NCBI GenBank assembly: GCA_046541575.1
Contig: JBKHDA010000100.1
Span: forward strand, 1 to 5,435
Direction: 5' to 3'
Origin: Halanaerobium sp046541575
Lineage (GTDB): Bacteria; Bacillota; Halanaerobiia; Halanaerobiales; Halanaerobiaceae
Length of the DNA stretch: 5,435 nt
The notes under the pieces: model-generated
What the model saw: the letters and a program-made list of their open reading frames with translations, nothing else
Told to the model about the DNA's origin: nothing
Database searches by the model: none
Program-made: the position numbers and the translations under genes
Shown: positions 1 to 5,435 of the stretch, in pieces
Numbering within the stretch: position 1 is the stretch's first letter
How the letters are laid out: each line of letters begins with the position of its first letter

Positions 1-79
1 TAATTTTATTTGCTTTTAGTCTGCAACCTTAAACTGTGTTTGTAACGCTCTTTATAAATGAGAGAAATAAGCATCCAGA

Positions 80-631
80 TTATTTTCTTTTAACCAGCAT
101 TGCATCTTCAAGTTGAGCTCTTTCCCTGGCATCCAGAAGATATTCAACAATTGTCATCGCAAATTCCATCGCAACACCAGGTCCACGCCCGGTAATAATA
201 TTACCGTCAATTACAACTCGCTTTTCCTGGTAATTACAGGAAGGCATTTCATCATCAAAGCCTGGATAACTGGTTGCATTTTTACCCTCTAAGATACCTG
301 CTGCATCTAAAACAATAGGTGCTGCACAAACTGCTGCACAGAGACCTTCTTTTTCATTAATCTCTCTAATAATCTTAAGCAGTCTACTGCTGTCACGCAG
401 ATTAGCTGCACCGGGCATTCCTCCCGGTAAAACTACTGCAGATAAATCATCTGAACTCAGCTCGGAAATTTCTGTATCAGTCTGAATCTTAATTCCGTGG
501 TCTCCTTCTATTTCCCTGCTGCCAATGCCTGCAGTCACTACATCAAGTCCTGCACGGCGGAGAACATCAATATTTGTTACTGCCTCGATTTCTTCAAAAC
601 CCTGAGCTAATGGAATTAAAATTTTACCCAT
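80..631 (-). CDS. DJ-1/PfpI family protein (YajL/ThiJ-like)
   Basis: This 183-residue protein has the normal length for the DJ-1 subgroup of the DJ-1/PfpI superfamily: cytosolic single-domain proteins linked to protection against oxidative and carbonyl (glyoxal) stress. The N-terminus GFEEIEAVTNIDVLRRAG (residues 11-28) matches the family start and supplies the conserved acidic residue, Glu16, that partners the active cysteine. PGGMPGAANLRD (69-80) and the nucleophile elbow AAVCAAP (99-105, Cys102) are clear, as is ITGRGPG followed by FAMTIVEYLL (146-166). The position of the histidine seen in human DJ-1 (THP) carries Tyr122 here (SYPGF). The start is fixed by AAGGAGG at 639-645, seven bases upstream. 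The gene follows the MscS gene by 44 AT-rich bases with no GC hairpin, so it is probably the last gene of the operon. Family assignment is firm; whether it acts as a glyoxalase, deglycase or chaperone cannot be told from sequence. Confidence 0.93.
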   Translation of the reverse strand: MGKILIPLAQGFEEIEAVTNIDVLRRAGLDVVTAGIGSREIEGDHGIKIQTDTEISELSSDDLSAVVLPGGMPGAANLRDSSRLLKIIREINEKEGLCAAVCAAPIVLDAAGILEGKNATSYPGFDDEMPSCNYQEKRVVIDGNIITGRGPGVAMEFAMTIVEYLLDARERAQLEDAMLVKRK

Positions 632-675
632 AAATTAGCCTCCTTGAATTTTTTTAATTAATTTTAAATTTTTTT

Positions 676-2058
676 CTAATTGTCTCTGTCTTCACTTTTA
701 GAAATTTTTTCATTTTTGTCCTCATCAAGTTCATCTTTACTTTCTTGACTATTCTTTTTCTGATTTAAATAATCATTCAGCTCATCTGGAAGTGATTTCA
801 AATGATAATCCTGCTGTGGAAATGGAATTACAATATCATGTTCATTAAAATGATCCCAGATAGAAAGTAAGACCTGACTGCGGATATTTTGAATTCCATT
901 CCTGGGATCACTGATCCAGAAACGCAGTTCAAAATTAACCGAATTATCTCCAAAACCAATTAAAAGAACTTTCGGTTCCGGATCAGTTAAAATTCTTTCC
1001 TTTTCTTCAATTGCCTTCATCATCAACTCCTGCACCAGTCTTAAATCACTGCTGTAAGAAACTCCAACTTCTGCATCTACTCTGACCAGCTCATCACTGT
1101 AGGACCAGTTGATCACTTCTTTAGTTATGAAATCCTCATTTGGTATCAAGAATTCTTTACCAGAACGTGTTACTACAGATACAAAACGGGTATCAAGTTT
1201 TTTGACCCAGCCATAGACATTACTAATTTCTACTACATCACCTGGTTTAATTGATTTATCAGCCAGGATAATAATCCCACTGATAAAATTGGAAACAATT
1301 TTCTGCAGTCCAAAACCTAAGCCAACACCAATAGCACCACCAAGGAAGGCAAAGGCGCTTAAGTCAATCCCAACTGAACTAAGGGTAAATAAAATTGCAG
1401 AAGTGAAGATTAAAAATTTGGCTATTTTATTTAATAAAACTTTTATAGATGGAGTCAGGCTGTCACTATTATCAATTCGATTTGTTATTATGCGGCTTAA
1501 CTTACCTGCCACCCAGAATAAGATACTGAAAATAATTATTGTCTTTATAATTAATAATAACGAAATTCTTAAGTTTCCACTGTTAAAAGCTAAACTATCA
1601 AGCAGTTCAAGTGTTTCCTGATAAATATTAAGTATTCTTAAAGCTGCAATTATCCAGATTAAAGCTGATAAAAAACGAAACATTCTGTTGCGCGGAAAAA
1701 ATAAAGTTAGGGTCTTTACTATCAGCCAGGCTGAAACTAAATTACCAAAAATACTAATAATTAAAAGAGGTAGGTTAAAAGAGGAAGCAATAACAAAATA
1801 AATACCAATTAAAATCAATAAAATTAAAGGATATAATAATTGATCAATAATTCTGGTTCTTTTTCTTTCATTTAAAGCCTCAATTTTAGCAAGCAGTTCA
1901 TCAACGAGTTCATATAAAAGCTTAGTTAAAAAATAAGTAGCAGTAAGCAGAAATAAAAAAAGTATGAATTCAATCAAATTAGACCAGACTAAAAAGTTGT
2001 TTTGGATTTTATCAACTAAAATTTCTATATATTTTTCAAGTTGTATGCCCTCAAACAT
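676..2058 (-). CDS. MscS-family mechanosensitive ion channel
   Basis: A 460-residue inner-membrane channel that should open under membrane tension and release solutes on osmotic downshock. Hydrophobic segments lie near residues 25-50, 73-93, 97-121, 127-147, 164-190 and 210-230. They are followed by the Gly/Ala-rich pore helix LGGAIGVGLGFGLQKIVSNF (239-258). The beta domain follows with KPGDVVEI (271-278), VYGWVKKLDTR (281-291) and FLIPNEDFITKEVINWS (303-319). The alpha/beta cytoplasmic domain closes with IPFPQQD (411-417), a typical MscS C-terminal motif. At least three extra N-terminal helices make it larger than the three-helix E. coli MscS. The last 30 residues are a charged Lys/Glu/Asp/Ser tail, probably disordered. 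The start is preceded by GAGGTGG (2063-2069). The gene lies 51 bases after pit; that gap holds a TATAAT hexamer on the minus strand (2082-2087) but no matching -35, so an internal promoter is possible only. The family is certain; gating and ion preference are not predictable. Confidence 0.95.
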   Translation of the reverse strand: MFEGIQLEKYIEILVDKIQNNFLVWSNLIEFILFLFLLTATYFLTKLLYELVDELLAKIEALNERKRTRIIDQLLYPLILLILIGIYFVIASSFNLPLLIISIFGNLVSAWLIVKTLTLFFPRNRMFRFLSALIWIIAALRILNIYQETLELLDSLAFNSGNLRISLLLIIKTIIIFSILFWVAGKLSRIITNRIDNSDSLTPSIKVLLNKIAKFLIFTSAILFTLSSVGIDLSAFAFLGGAIGVGLGFGLQKIVSNFISGIIILADKSIKPGDVVEISNVYGWVKKLDTRFVSVVTRSGKEFLIPNEDFITKEVINWSYSDELVRVDAEVGVSYSSDLRLVQELMMKAIEEKERILTDPEPKVLLIGFGDNSVNFELRFWISDPRNGIQNIRSQVLLSIWDHFNEHDIVIPFPQQDYHLKSLPDELNDYLNQKKNSQESKDELDEDKNEKISKSEDRDN

Positions 2059-2109
2059 TTAACCACCTCTCAAAATTACTTATTATAAAATATATTCTCA
2101 ATTTAGATT

Positions 2110-3153
2110 TTAAACTACAGTTCTGACAAAAACATTCTGCATAAAAAATAATAAGAAAAATGAAATCACTGCCGCAGTAATTGGTGTCAAAATCCAACCA
2201 ACACCTATTTTCCCCAACAGTTTAAAATTTATATTCCTTCCTCCTTTAGCAAGCCCTAGCCCCAATACAGCTCCAACAACTGCCTGTGAACTTGAAACAG
2301 GTACCAGTGGTAAAGAAGGCAGACCAAGCATTATTAAAAAATTTTTCAGGGTAGCAGAAGCAAAAATAAAAAGCGTGGTAGAACTTGCAAGCACAACAAT
2401 AAAGGCACCAATTGGAGAAATATCCATTATATTTGAACCTACAGTCAGCATTACCTTCTTAGAATAGCTGACAACTCCAACTGAAATTGCAATACCTCCA
2501 AGTAAAAACAGCTGTTGAGCTCCACTAAAAGTAAATATCCCCAAATTATATTCAGGTATCTCCATAATTCCGGTAAAAACTCCCATTACATTGGCAATAT
2601 TATTTGCACCCAGAGAATAAGCACCAAAAGCTCCCACAATTATAAGACCCCATCTTGTATAAAAATCAAGATGAAGCAGATGAATTTTTGCATTGTTAAG
2701 CGATTTTTTGAAGATAAAATATAAAATAGCCGCAAAGACAGCAGACAAAATTGGCGAAAATATCCAGGCTCCTACAATTTCTCTTAAAACATTCAAATCG
2801 GTAGCAAAACCAGAATAAAGGTTCCAGCCAATAATACCTCCTACAATTGCATGTGAAGTAGAAACCGGCAGACTTAATTTTGTCATCCAGTAAACTGCAA
2901 GCGCTGCTGCAAAAGCAACGACAAAGGCTGCAGGTAAAGTTCCAACCTGGCCCAGAGCACCTAAAGTATGAGAAGCACCTGCTCCACTGACTACTGAACC
3001 TAAAATTACAAAAATTGTCATAATCAAAGCAGCTGTAGAAAATTTAACCATCTTACTGCCAACTGCTGTTCCAAAAATATTTGCCGCATCATTTGCTCCC
3101 AAAGACCAGCCTAAAAAGAGACCGCTGGAGAGATAAATAATAACTTCAATCAT
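2110..3153 (-). CDS. pit: PiT-family inorganic phosphate transporter
   Basis: A 347-residue polytopic membrane protein of the PiT family, which imports inorganic phosphate (often as a neutral metal-phosphate complex) with H+ or Na+. The family's internal duplication is plain. GANDAANIFGTAVGSK (19-34) pairs with GANNIANVMGVF (182-193), and PVSTSHAIVGGIIG (96-109) pairs with PVSSSQAVVGAVLG (285-298). About ten hydrophobic segments fill the rest, and the central loop (about 149-167) is short, as in compact bacterial and archaeal members. The start has only a weak GGTGGTG ribosome site (3160-3166). The gene is 23 bases after the DUF47 gene, the classic arrangement for a Pit permease and its accessory protein, which argues for phosphate. 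A few PiT members (CysP) carry sulfate instead; no sulfur-assimilation gene is visible here, so sulfate is the less likely alternative. Confidence 0.93.
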   Translation of the reverse strand: MIEVIIYLSSGLFLGWSLGANDAANIFGTAVGSKMVKFSTAALIMTIFVILGSVVSGAGASHTLGALGQVGTLPAAFVVAFAAALAVYWMTKLSLPVSTSHAIVGGIIGWNLYSGFATDLNVLREIVGAWIFSPILSAVFAAILYFIFKKSLNNAKIHLLHLDFYTRWGLIIVGAFGAYSLGANNIANVMGVFTGIMEIPEYNLGIFTFSGAQQLFLLGGIAISVGVVSYSKKVMLTVGSNIMDISPIGAFIVVLASSTTLFIFASATLKNFLIMLGLPSLPLVPVSSSQAVVGAVLGLGLAKGGRNINFKLLGKIGVGWILTPITAAVISFFLLFFMQNVFVRTVV

Positions 3154-3176
3154 TTTTTACACCACCATTTACTGAT

Positions 3177-3833
3177 TTAAATTCTTCTTTTAACAGCCGC
3201 TACTGAGACATCTTCACTGACCATTTCTGCCTGATCAGATAAAGCAGCAATCTCTTCAATAAAATATCGCAGCTGCAGCTTATAGGCGATTTCAATTTTT
3301 TCAAATTCATCTGAAAAAATTCTTCTTTTCAATCTCTCCTCATTTTTGTCTGCCTGATGTTCAAAAAAATGGACCTTATTCACATAATCATTTACCTGCG
3401 AAATTTCTTCGAAAAAAGCTCTGACCGCCTTAACCAGCATATTCACCGCTTCAGTGCTATTTTCCACCAGCTCTAAAAAATCATTCTCCAGCTCTGCAGA
3501 AATCATAGGTTTTTCAATTGAAATTTCATAAATAACTTCTTTTGCCAGATCAGTAATAGTGTCAATTTCCTCAATGATATTTAAAACATCAGCCCTTGAA
3601 TCTGGAATCAGCATATATTTATAAAGCTTATATTTAATATCTTTTTGATGCTCATCAGCATCATTTTCAATCTTTTTTATATCTGTCAGTGATTCTTCAA
3701 AAAGTTCGAAATCTTTTTTGATGTATCTCTTTAAATCTCTTTTAAAAGTCAAAGCACCCTGATTCACAAGATCTAAATATTCTGTAATTTCAATTTCCAA
3801 CTCTTTAGAACGGCCAAATAAAATATGAGACAT
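3177..3833 (-). CDS. DUF47 / PhoU-like Pit accessory protein
   Basis: This 218-residue, almost wholly helical soluble protein belongs to the DUF47 family, PhoU-like helical bundles usually encoded beside PiT phosphate transporters and thought to regulate them. The duplicated PhoU-like acidic motifs are visible: IENDADEHQKDIKYKLY (55-71) in the first half and FFEHQADKNEERLKRRIF (156-173) in the second. In PhoU proteins such E-x-x-A-D segments bind metal clusters. RADVLNIIEEIDTITDLA (80-97) and FIEEIAALSDQAEMVSED (191-208) are the matching helices that complete each bundle. Start choice: a GTG at 3840-3842 would add three residues and overlap the HAD stop codon by four bases. The ATG at 3831-3833 is preferred because AGGGAG (3842-3847) lies eight bases before it and would overlap the GTG itself. 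It starts five bases after the HAD gene and ends 23 bases before pit, so all three are probably co-translated. Confidence 0.9.
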   Translation of the reverse strand: MSHILFGRSKELEIEITEYLDLVNQGALTFKRDLKRYIKKDFELFEESLTDIKKIENDADEHQKDIKYKLYKYMLIPDSRADVLNIIEEIDTITDLAKEVIYEISIEKPMISAELENDFLELVENSTEAVNMLVKAVRAFFEEISQVNDYVNKVHFFEHQADKNEERLKRRIFSDEFEKIEIAYKLQLRYFIEEIAALSDQAEMVSEDVSVAAVKRRI

Positions 3834-3838
3834 AAACG

Positions 3839-4441
3839 TCACTCCCTGAGGTATAATTTTAACTCTTCTTCTAAACTCTCTGCATTAGTAAAGTGGATTA
3901 CTCTAATCCCTTTCTTGAGGGCTGCCTTGATGTTTTCTTTAGAGTCATCAATAAATAATGTTTCTTCGGACTTTAAATTAAATTTATTAAGTAAGTGCTC
4001 ATAAATTTCAGCTTCTGGCTTAATCATTCCAACCTCTGCTGAGATTATCTGTCCATCAAAATAATTAAAAAAATCATATTCACTACTGACATACTCAAAT
4101 GCTTTTTGATGAAAGTTTGATAATATATATAAAAGATAATCCTCAGCAGCTAGAAATTCCAAAATTTCTGCAGTTTCCTTTTTTAAAGTGAGAATTTTTT
4201 CCCATTCAGCCATTACATTTGCAATTTCATCTTTTAGTGCAGGATTTCGATTCTGCCATTTTTTTACCGCTTCTGCCTGAGAGATAATCCCCCGGTCAAG
4301 CTGCAGCCACTCCTCTGATTCAAAAATTTCTTTTTTTAATTTATCTTTTAAATCTCCTCTGTAACCCAATTTTTCTAAATAACTCTCCGGATCAAAATCG
4401 AGCAGTACATTACCGAGATCAAATACTATATTTTTAATCAT
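3839..4441 (-). CDS. HAD-superfamily hydrolase (subfamily IA, YihX-like phosphatase)
   Basis: A 200-residue cytosolic HAD-superfamily enzyme, probably a phosphatase of small phosphorylated metabolites. Motif I is FDLGNVLLDFD with nucleophile Asp8. The helical cap carries EEWLQLDRGIIS (43-54), a stretch shared with YihX-type enzymes. Motif II is ILSN (106-109, Ser108). Motif III is VGMIKPEAEIYE (137-148, Lys141). Motif IV is FIDDSKEN (163-170, Asp165 and Asp166). The second aspartate of the usual DxD is replaced by glycine (D-L-G-N-V), as I recall for E. coli YihX, which is reported to act on glucose-1-phosphate, so this need not mean loss of activity. The start has GGAGG (4449-4453) seven bases upstream. 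It is the first gene of the probable operon, right after the large palindrome, and its stop lies five bases before the DUF47 start. The superfamily is firm, the substrate unknown; neighbours hint at phosphate release. Confidence 0.9.
   Translation of the reverse strand: MIKNIVFDLGNVLLDFDPESYLEKLGYRGDLKDKLKKEIFESEEWLQLDRGIISQAEAVKKWQNRNPALKDEIANVMAEWEKILTLKKETAEILEFLAAEDYLLYILSNFHQKAFEYVSSEYDFFNYFDGQIISAEVGMIKPEAEIYEHLLNKFNLKSEETLFIDDSKENIKAALKKGIRVIHFTNAESLEEELKLYLRE
3842..3847 (-). promoter_or_regulatory. Shine-Dalgarno site deciding the DUF47 start
   Basis: AGGGAG on the minus strand lies eight bases before the ATG at 3831-3833 and inside the end of the HAD gene. It shares its last base with the alternative GTG at 3840-3842, so it cannot serve that codon. 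This favours the shorter 218-residue DUF47 protein and suggests coupling to translation of the HAD gene. Confidence 0.6.
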
Positions 4442-4461
4442 TATTTAGCCTCCATCTTGAT

Positions 4462-4535
4462 GGTACCGGGTACTTGTAAATTTTTACCAAAAAAAATATA
4501 TCCGAAAAGGTAAAAATTTACAAGTACCCGGTACC
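4462..4535. repeat. Perfect 27-bp inverted repeat with 20-base loop
   Basis: The left arm (4462-4488) and right arm (4509-4535) are exact reverse complements over 27 bases, separated by an A-rich 20-base spacer (4489-4508). Pairing stops at both ends of the arms. Each arm has a GC-rich outer part (GGTACCGGGTAC, itself close to palindromic) and an AT-rich inner part (TTGTAAATTTTTACC on the plus strand of the left arm). It lies between the terminator of the upstream unit and the HAD gene, with its near edge eight bases from that gene's GGAGG. No U-tract follows on the minus strand, so it is not a standard terminator for the upstream unit. No clear target-site duplication flanks it. It could be a dispersed palindromic repeat, a small mobile element relic or an operator; the window alone cannot decide. 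Confidence 0.9.
4495..4523 (-). promoter_or_regulatory. Candidate sigma-A promoter inside the palindrome
   Basis: On the minus strand TTGTAA (4518-4523) is followed by a 17-base spacer and TATATT (4495-4500): 4/6 and 5/6 matches to the -35 and -10 consensus at ideal spacing. The -35 lies in one arm and the -10 in the loop. Transcription would begin near 4488, at the inner edge of the other arm, leaving a leader of about 45 bases before the HAD start. It points at the phosphate operon. The plus-strand equivalent is weaker (TTGTAA, 17 bases, TATATC). AT-rich DNA yields chance matches, so this is a candidate. I found no better promoter elsewhere in the gap; a lone TAGAAT (4557-4562) has no matching -35. 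Confidence 0.42.
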
Positions 4536-4597
4536 TAAATATCTTCTTAATACATTATTCTAGCTTAATTAAAGTTTTCCTGTATATATATAGCTTT

Positions 4598-4632
4598 AAA
4601 AGCAAAAAATCCGACTCAAAGGCCGGATTTTT
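4598..4632 (-). terminator. Rho-independent terminator of the upstream two-gene unit
   Basis: A perfect 9-bp stem pairs 4605-4613 with 4624-4632 (AAAAATCCG with CGGATTTTT) around a 10-base loop. On the minus strand the stem ends in a T-run continued by TGCTTTT. It lies 56 bases past the stop codon at 4689. Because the stem is A-flanked on one side and T-flanked on the other it could work in both directions, but no plus-strand gene is visible. The GC core is only three pairs, so efficiency may be moderate. Confidence 0.75.
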
Positions 4633-4657
4633 AAATTTTTATTTGACTTTACAGAAT

Positions 4658-4680
4658 TATATTAAATTATATTTAATATA
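4658..4680. repeat. AT-only inverted repeat after a stop codon
   Basis: Positions 4658-4667 and 4671-4680 are perfect 10-bp reverse complements (TATATTAAAT and ATTTAATATA) around a 3-base loop. It contains no G or C, so an RNA hairpin would be weak. It begins eight bases past the stop codon of the Gln-rich protein gene. It may be chance in AT-rich DNA or a small protein-binding site. Confidence 0.4.
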
Positions 4681-4688
4681 TATGGCGG

Positions 4689-5273
4689 TTATTCAATTTC
4701 AGCTTTCATTTTTTCAATTAATTTATTAAATCTTTTGTTAAAACCTTCCTGGAATTCTGCTACTTTTTGAGCCAGCTGCTGTTTCATCTGAGCATTCATT
4801 CCATTCTGACCCTGACCACCATTTCCATTCTGAGCTGCAGCCAGTGGGTTCTGTCCCTGCTGTCCCTGAGCCTGCTCTAAATGCTGTTTTACCTGCTCAT
4901 CAAGCTGTTTTTTCTGAGTCTGATACTGCTGCTGCAGGCTCTGAGCCTGAGTAAACTGCTTTTCAAAAAATGTGGTGTTTCCACTTTCTTTAAGTGATTC
5001 AACAGCAACAACTGCTTCTTTGCGTCTTTTTATCTGCTCAGAAGAATTGCGAAGACCAATGGATTCAATTAACATCAGCTGTGCTTCTTTCAAATATGCT
5101 TCCTCTTTCTCTTCCAGCTTATGCCATAAACCTTCAGCATCCATTTCTTCTTTAAAAAATGGAGCCATAATCTCTTTCAATTCTTCTCTGATTTCTAGAG
5201 AATTTACGTCCTTTTCACTTGTTCCATAAACTTCGTCCGCTCGTTCCATAGCCTTTTCATAAGCACTTTTCAT
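4689..5273 (-). CDS. Uncharacterised helical protein with Gln/Asn/Gly-rich insert
   Basis: I do not recognise a characterised function for this 194-residue protein. It has no signal peptide or membrane segment and should be cytosolic. Residues 1-105 are charged and helix-forming (many Glu, Lys, Ala), with likely coiled-coil stretches around 50-95. Residues 106-170 are low complexity, rich in Gln, Asn and Gly (QSLQQQYQTQKKQ, QAQGQQGQNP, NGNGGQGQNG). Residues 162-194 return to a charged helix (QLAQKVAEFQEGFNKRF). This suggests two helical parts joined by a flexible linker, as in structural or assembly proteins. The start is well supported by AAGGAGG (5284-5290) ten bases upstream, inside the end of the preceding gene. 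Its stop-to-start gap is five bases, so the two genes are probably co-translated and functionally related. A terminator follows it. The reading frame is confident; function is unknown. Confidence 0.85.
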   Translation of the reverse strand: MKSAYEKAMERADEVYGTSEKDVNSLEIREELKEIMAPFFKEEMDAEGLWHKLEEKEEAYLKEAQLMLIESIGLRNSSEQIKRRKEAVVAVESLKESGNTTFFEKQFTQAQSLQQQYQTQKKQLDEQVKQHLEQAQGQQGQNPLAAAQNGNGGQGQNGMNAQMKQQLAQKVAEFQEGFNKRFNKLIEKMKAEIE

Positions 5274-5278
5274 AATTA

Positions 5279-5435
5279 TCAGTCCTCCTTAAACAGATCA
5301 AAAAATCTATCCTGATATGCATTAAAAACTCCCCAGCGGTCAAGCTCCCTTTTTAATTTTGAAGGGTCTTCTTCACCATTTTTAACCATCTCAAACATTT
5401 TTTCGATCTCTTCACTGGCTGCAATCGGCAGTCCT
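5279..5435 (-). CDS. C-terminal fragment of an unrecognised protein
   Basis: An open frame enters from the window edge and gives 51 residues before a TGA at 5279-5281. It begins GLPIAASEEIEKMFEM and ends WGVFNAYQDRFFDLFKED. The piece is charged and probably helical with an aromatic-rich end; no family motif is recognisable. It counts as a real gene end because the frame is open over the whole visible stretch, its composition is protein-like, and it is followed after five bases by the next gene's ATG, whose AAGGAGG lies inside its last codons. The 5' part lies outside the window, so length and function cannot be judged. Confidence 0.75.
   Translation of the reverse strand, partial: GLPIAASEEIEKMFEMVKNGEEDPSKLKRELDRWGVFNAYQDRFFDLFKED

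Noticed and set aside
1..79. Possible terminator after the DJ-1 gene
   Set aside because: Only a weak CTCT/AGAG pairing around an AT loop is visible, with no GC-rich stem and no adjoining T-run; any real terminator lies beyond the window.
632..675. AT-rich inverted runs between the MscS and DJ-1 genes as a terminator
   Set aside because: The pairing is A/T only (TTAATTAA-type) without a GC stem, too weak to call.
1289..1621. Plus-strand open frame of 110 codons opposite the MscS gene
   Set aside because: It lies wholly inside a clear MscS gene on the other strand, has no recognisable domain, and looks like a reverse-frame shadow.
2515..2724. Plus-strand open frame of 69 codons opposite pit
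   Set aside because: It is fully contained in the conserved pit gene, has no supporting ribosome site or family resemblance, and is a shadow.
4462..4535. CRISPR array or tRNA/riboswitch interpretation of the palindrome
   Set aside because: There is one inverted pair and no series of spaced direct repeats. No tRNA features are present, and a perfect 27-bp stem with an A-rich loop matches no riboswitch architecture I know.
4643..4672. Plus-strand promoter-like TTGACT with TTATAT
   Set aside because: The 18-base spacing is acceptable, but it would only transcribe antisense to the Gln-rich gene, the surrounding DNA is almost pure A/T, and no plus-strand gene follows.
4972..5229. Plus-strand open frame of 85 codons, Ser/Phe-rich
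   Set aside because: It is the complement of the Lys/Glu-rich helical part of the minus-strand protein; such complements naturally give Ser/Phe/Leu-rich shadow frames.

Overview
This is an AT-rich window in which every supported gene lies on the minus strand, so transcription runs from position 5435 toward position 1. Low GC, strong AAGGAGG-type ribosome binding sites, tight gene spacing and an A/T-flanked hairpin terminator suggest a low-GC Firmicutes-like anaerobe. Halanaerobiales is my best guess from the flavour of the proteins, but this is inference and not proven by any marker gene here.

Layout in the direction of transcription. (1) 5435-4689 holds a two-gene unit: the last 51 codons of an unrecognised gene, then a 194-residue hydrophilic helical protein with a Gln/Asn/Gly-rich insert, also of unknown function. 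The unit ends at a hairpin terminator at about 4632-4598. (2) The gap 4688-4442 (247 bases) holds an AT-only inverted repeat, that terminator, and a perfect 27-bp inverted repeat with a 20-base loop (4462-4535). A plausible sigma-A promoter sits inside this large repeat, pointing at the next genes. (3) 4441-80 is a probable five-gene operon: a HAD-superfamily phosphatase, a DUF47/PhoU-like Pit accessory protein, a PiT-family inorganic phosphate transporter, an MscS-type mechanosensitive channel, and a DJ-1/PfpI-family protein. Gaps are 5, 23, 51 and 44 bases, with no convincing terminator between any pair. (4) Positions 1-79, downstream of the last stop codon, show no gene and no clear terminator.

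The core of the operon is phosphate handling. The PiT permease would import phosphate, usually as a metal-phosphate complex driven by H+ or Na+. The DUF47 protein is its usual genomic partner and is thought to modulate it. The HAD enzyme could release phosphate from a small phospho-metabolite. The MscS channel and the DJ-1-like protein fit a broader osmotic or carbonyl/oxidative stress theme, but their link to phosphate is only by position.

The genes themselves are ordinary families. The most unusual item is the long perfect palindrome with an embedded promoter just before the phosphate operon. It is either a dispersed repeat that now supplies a promoter or a dedicated regulatory site. I see no evidence for a wholly new multi-gene system.
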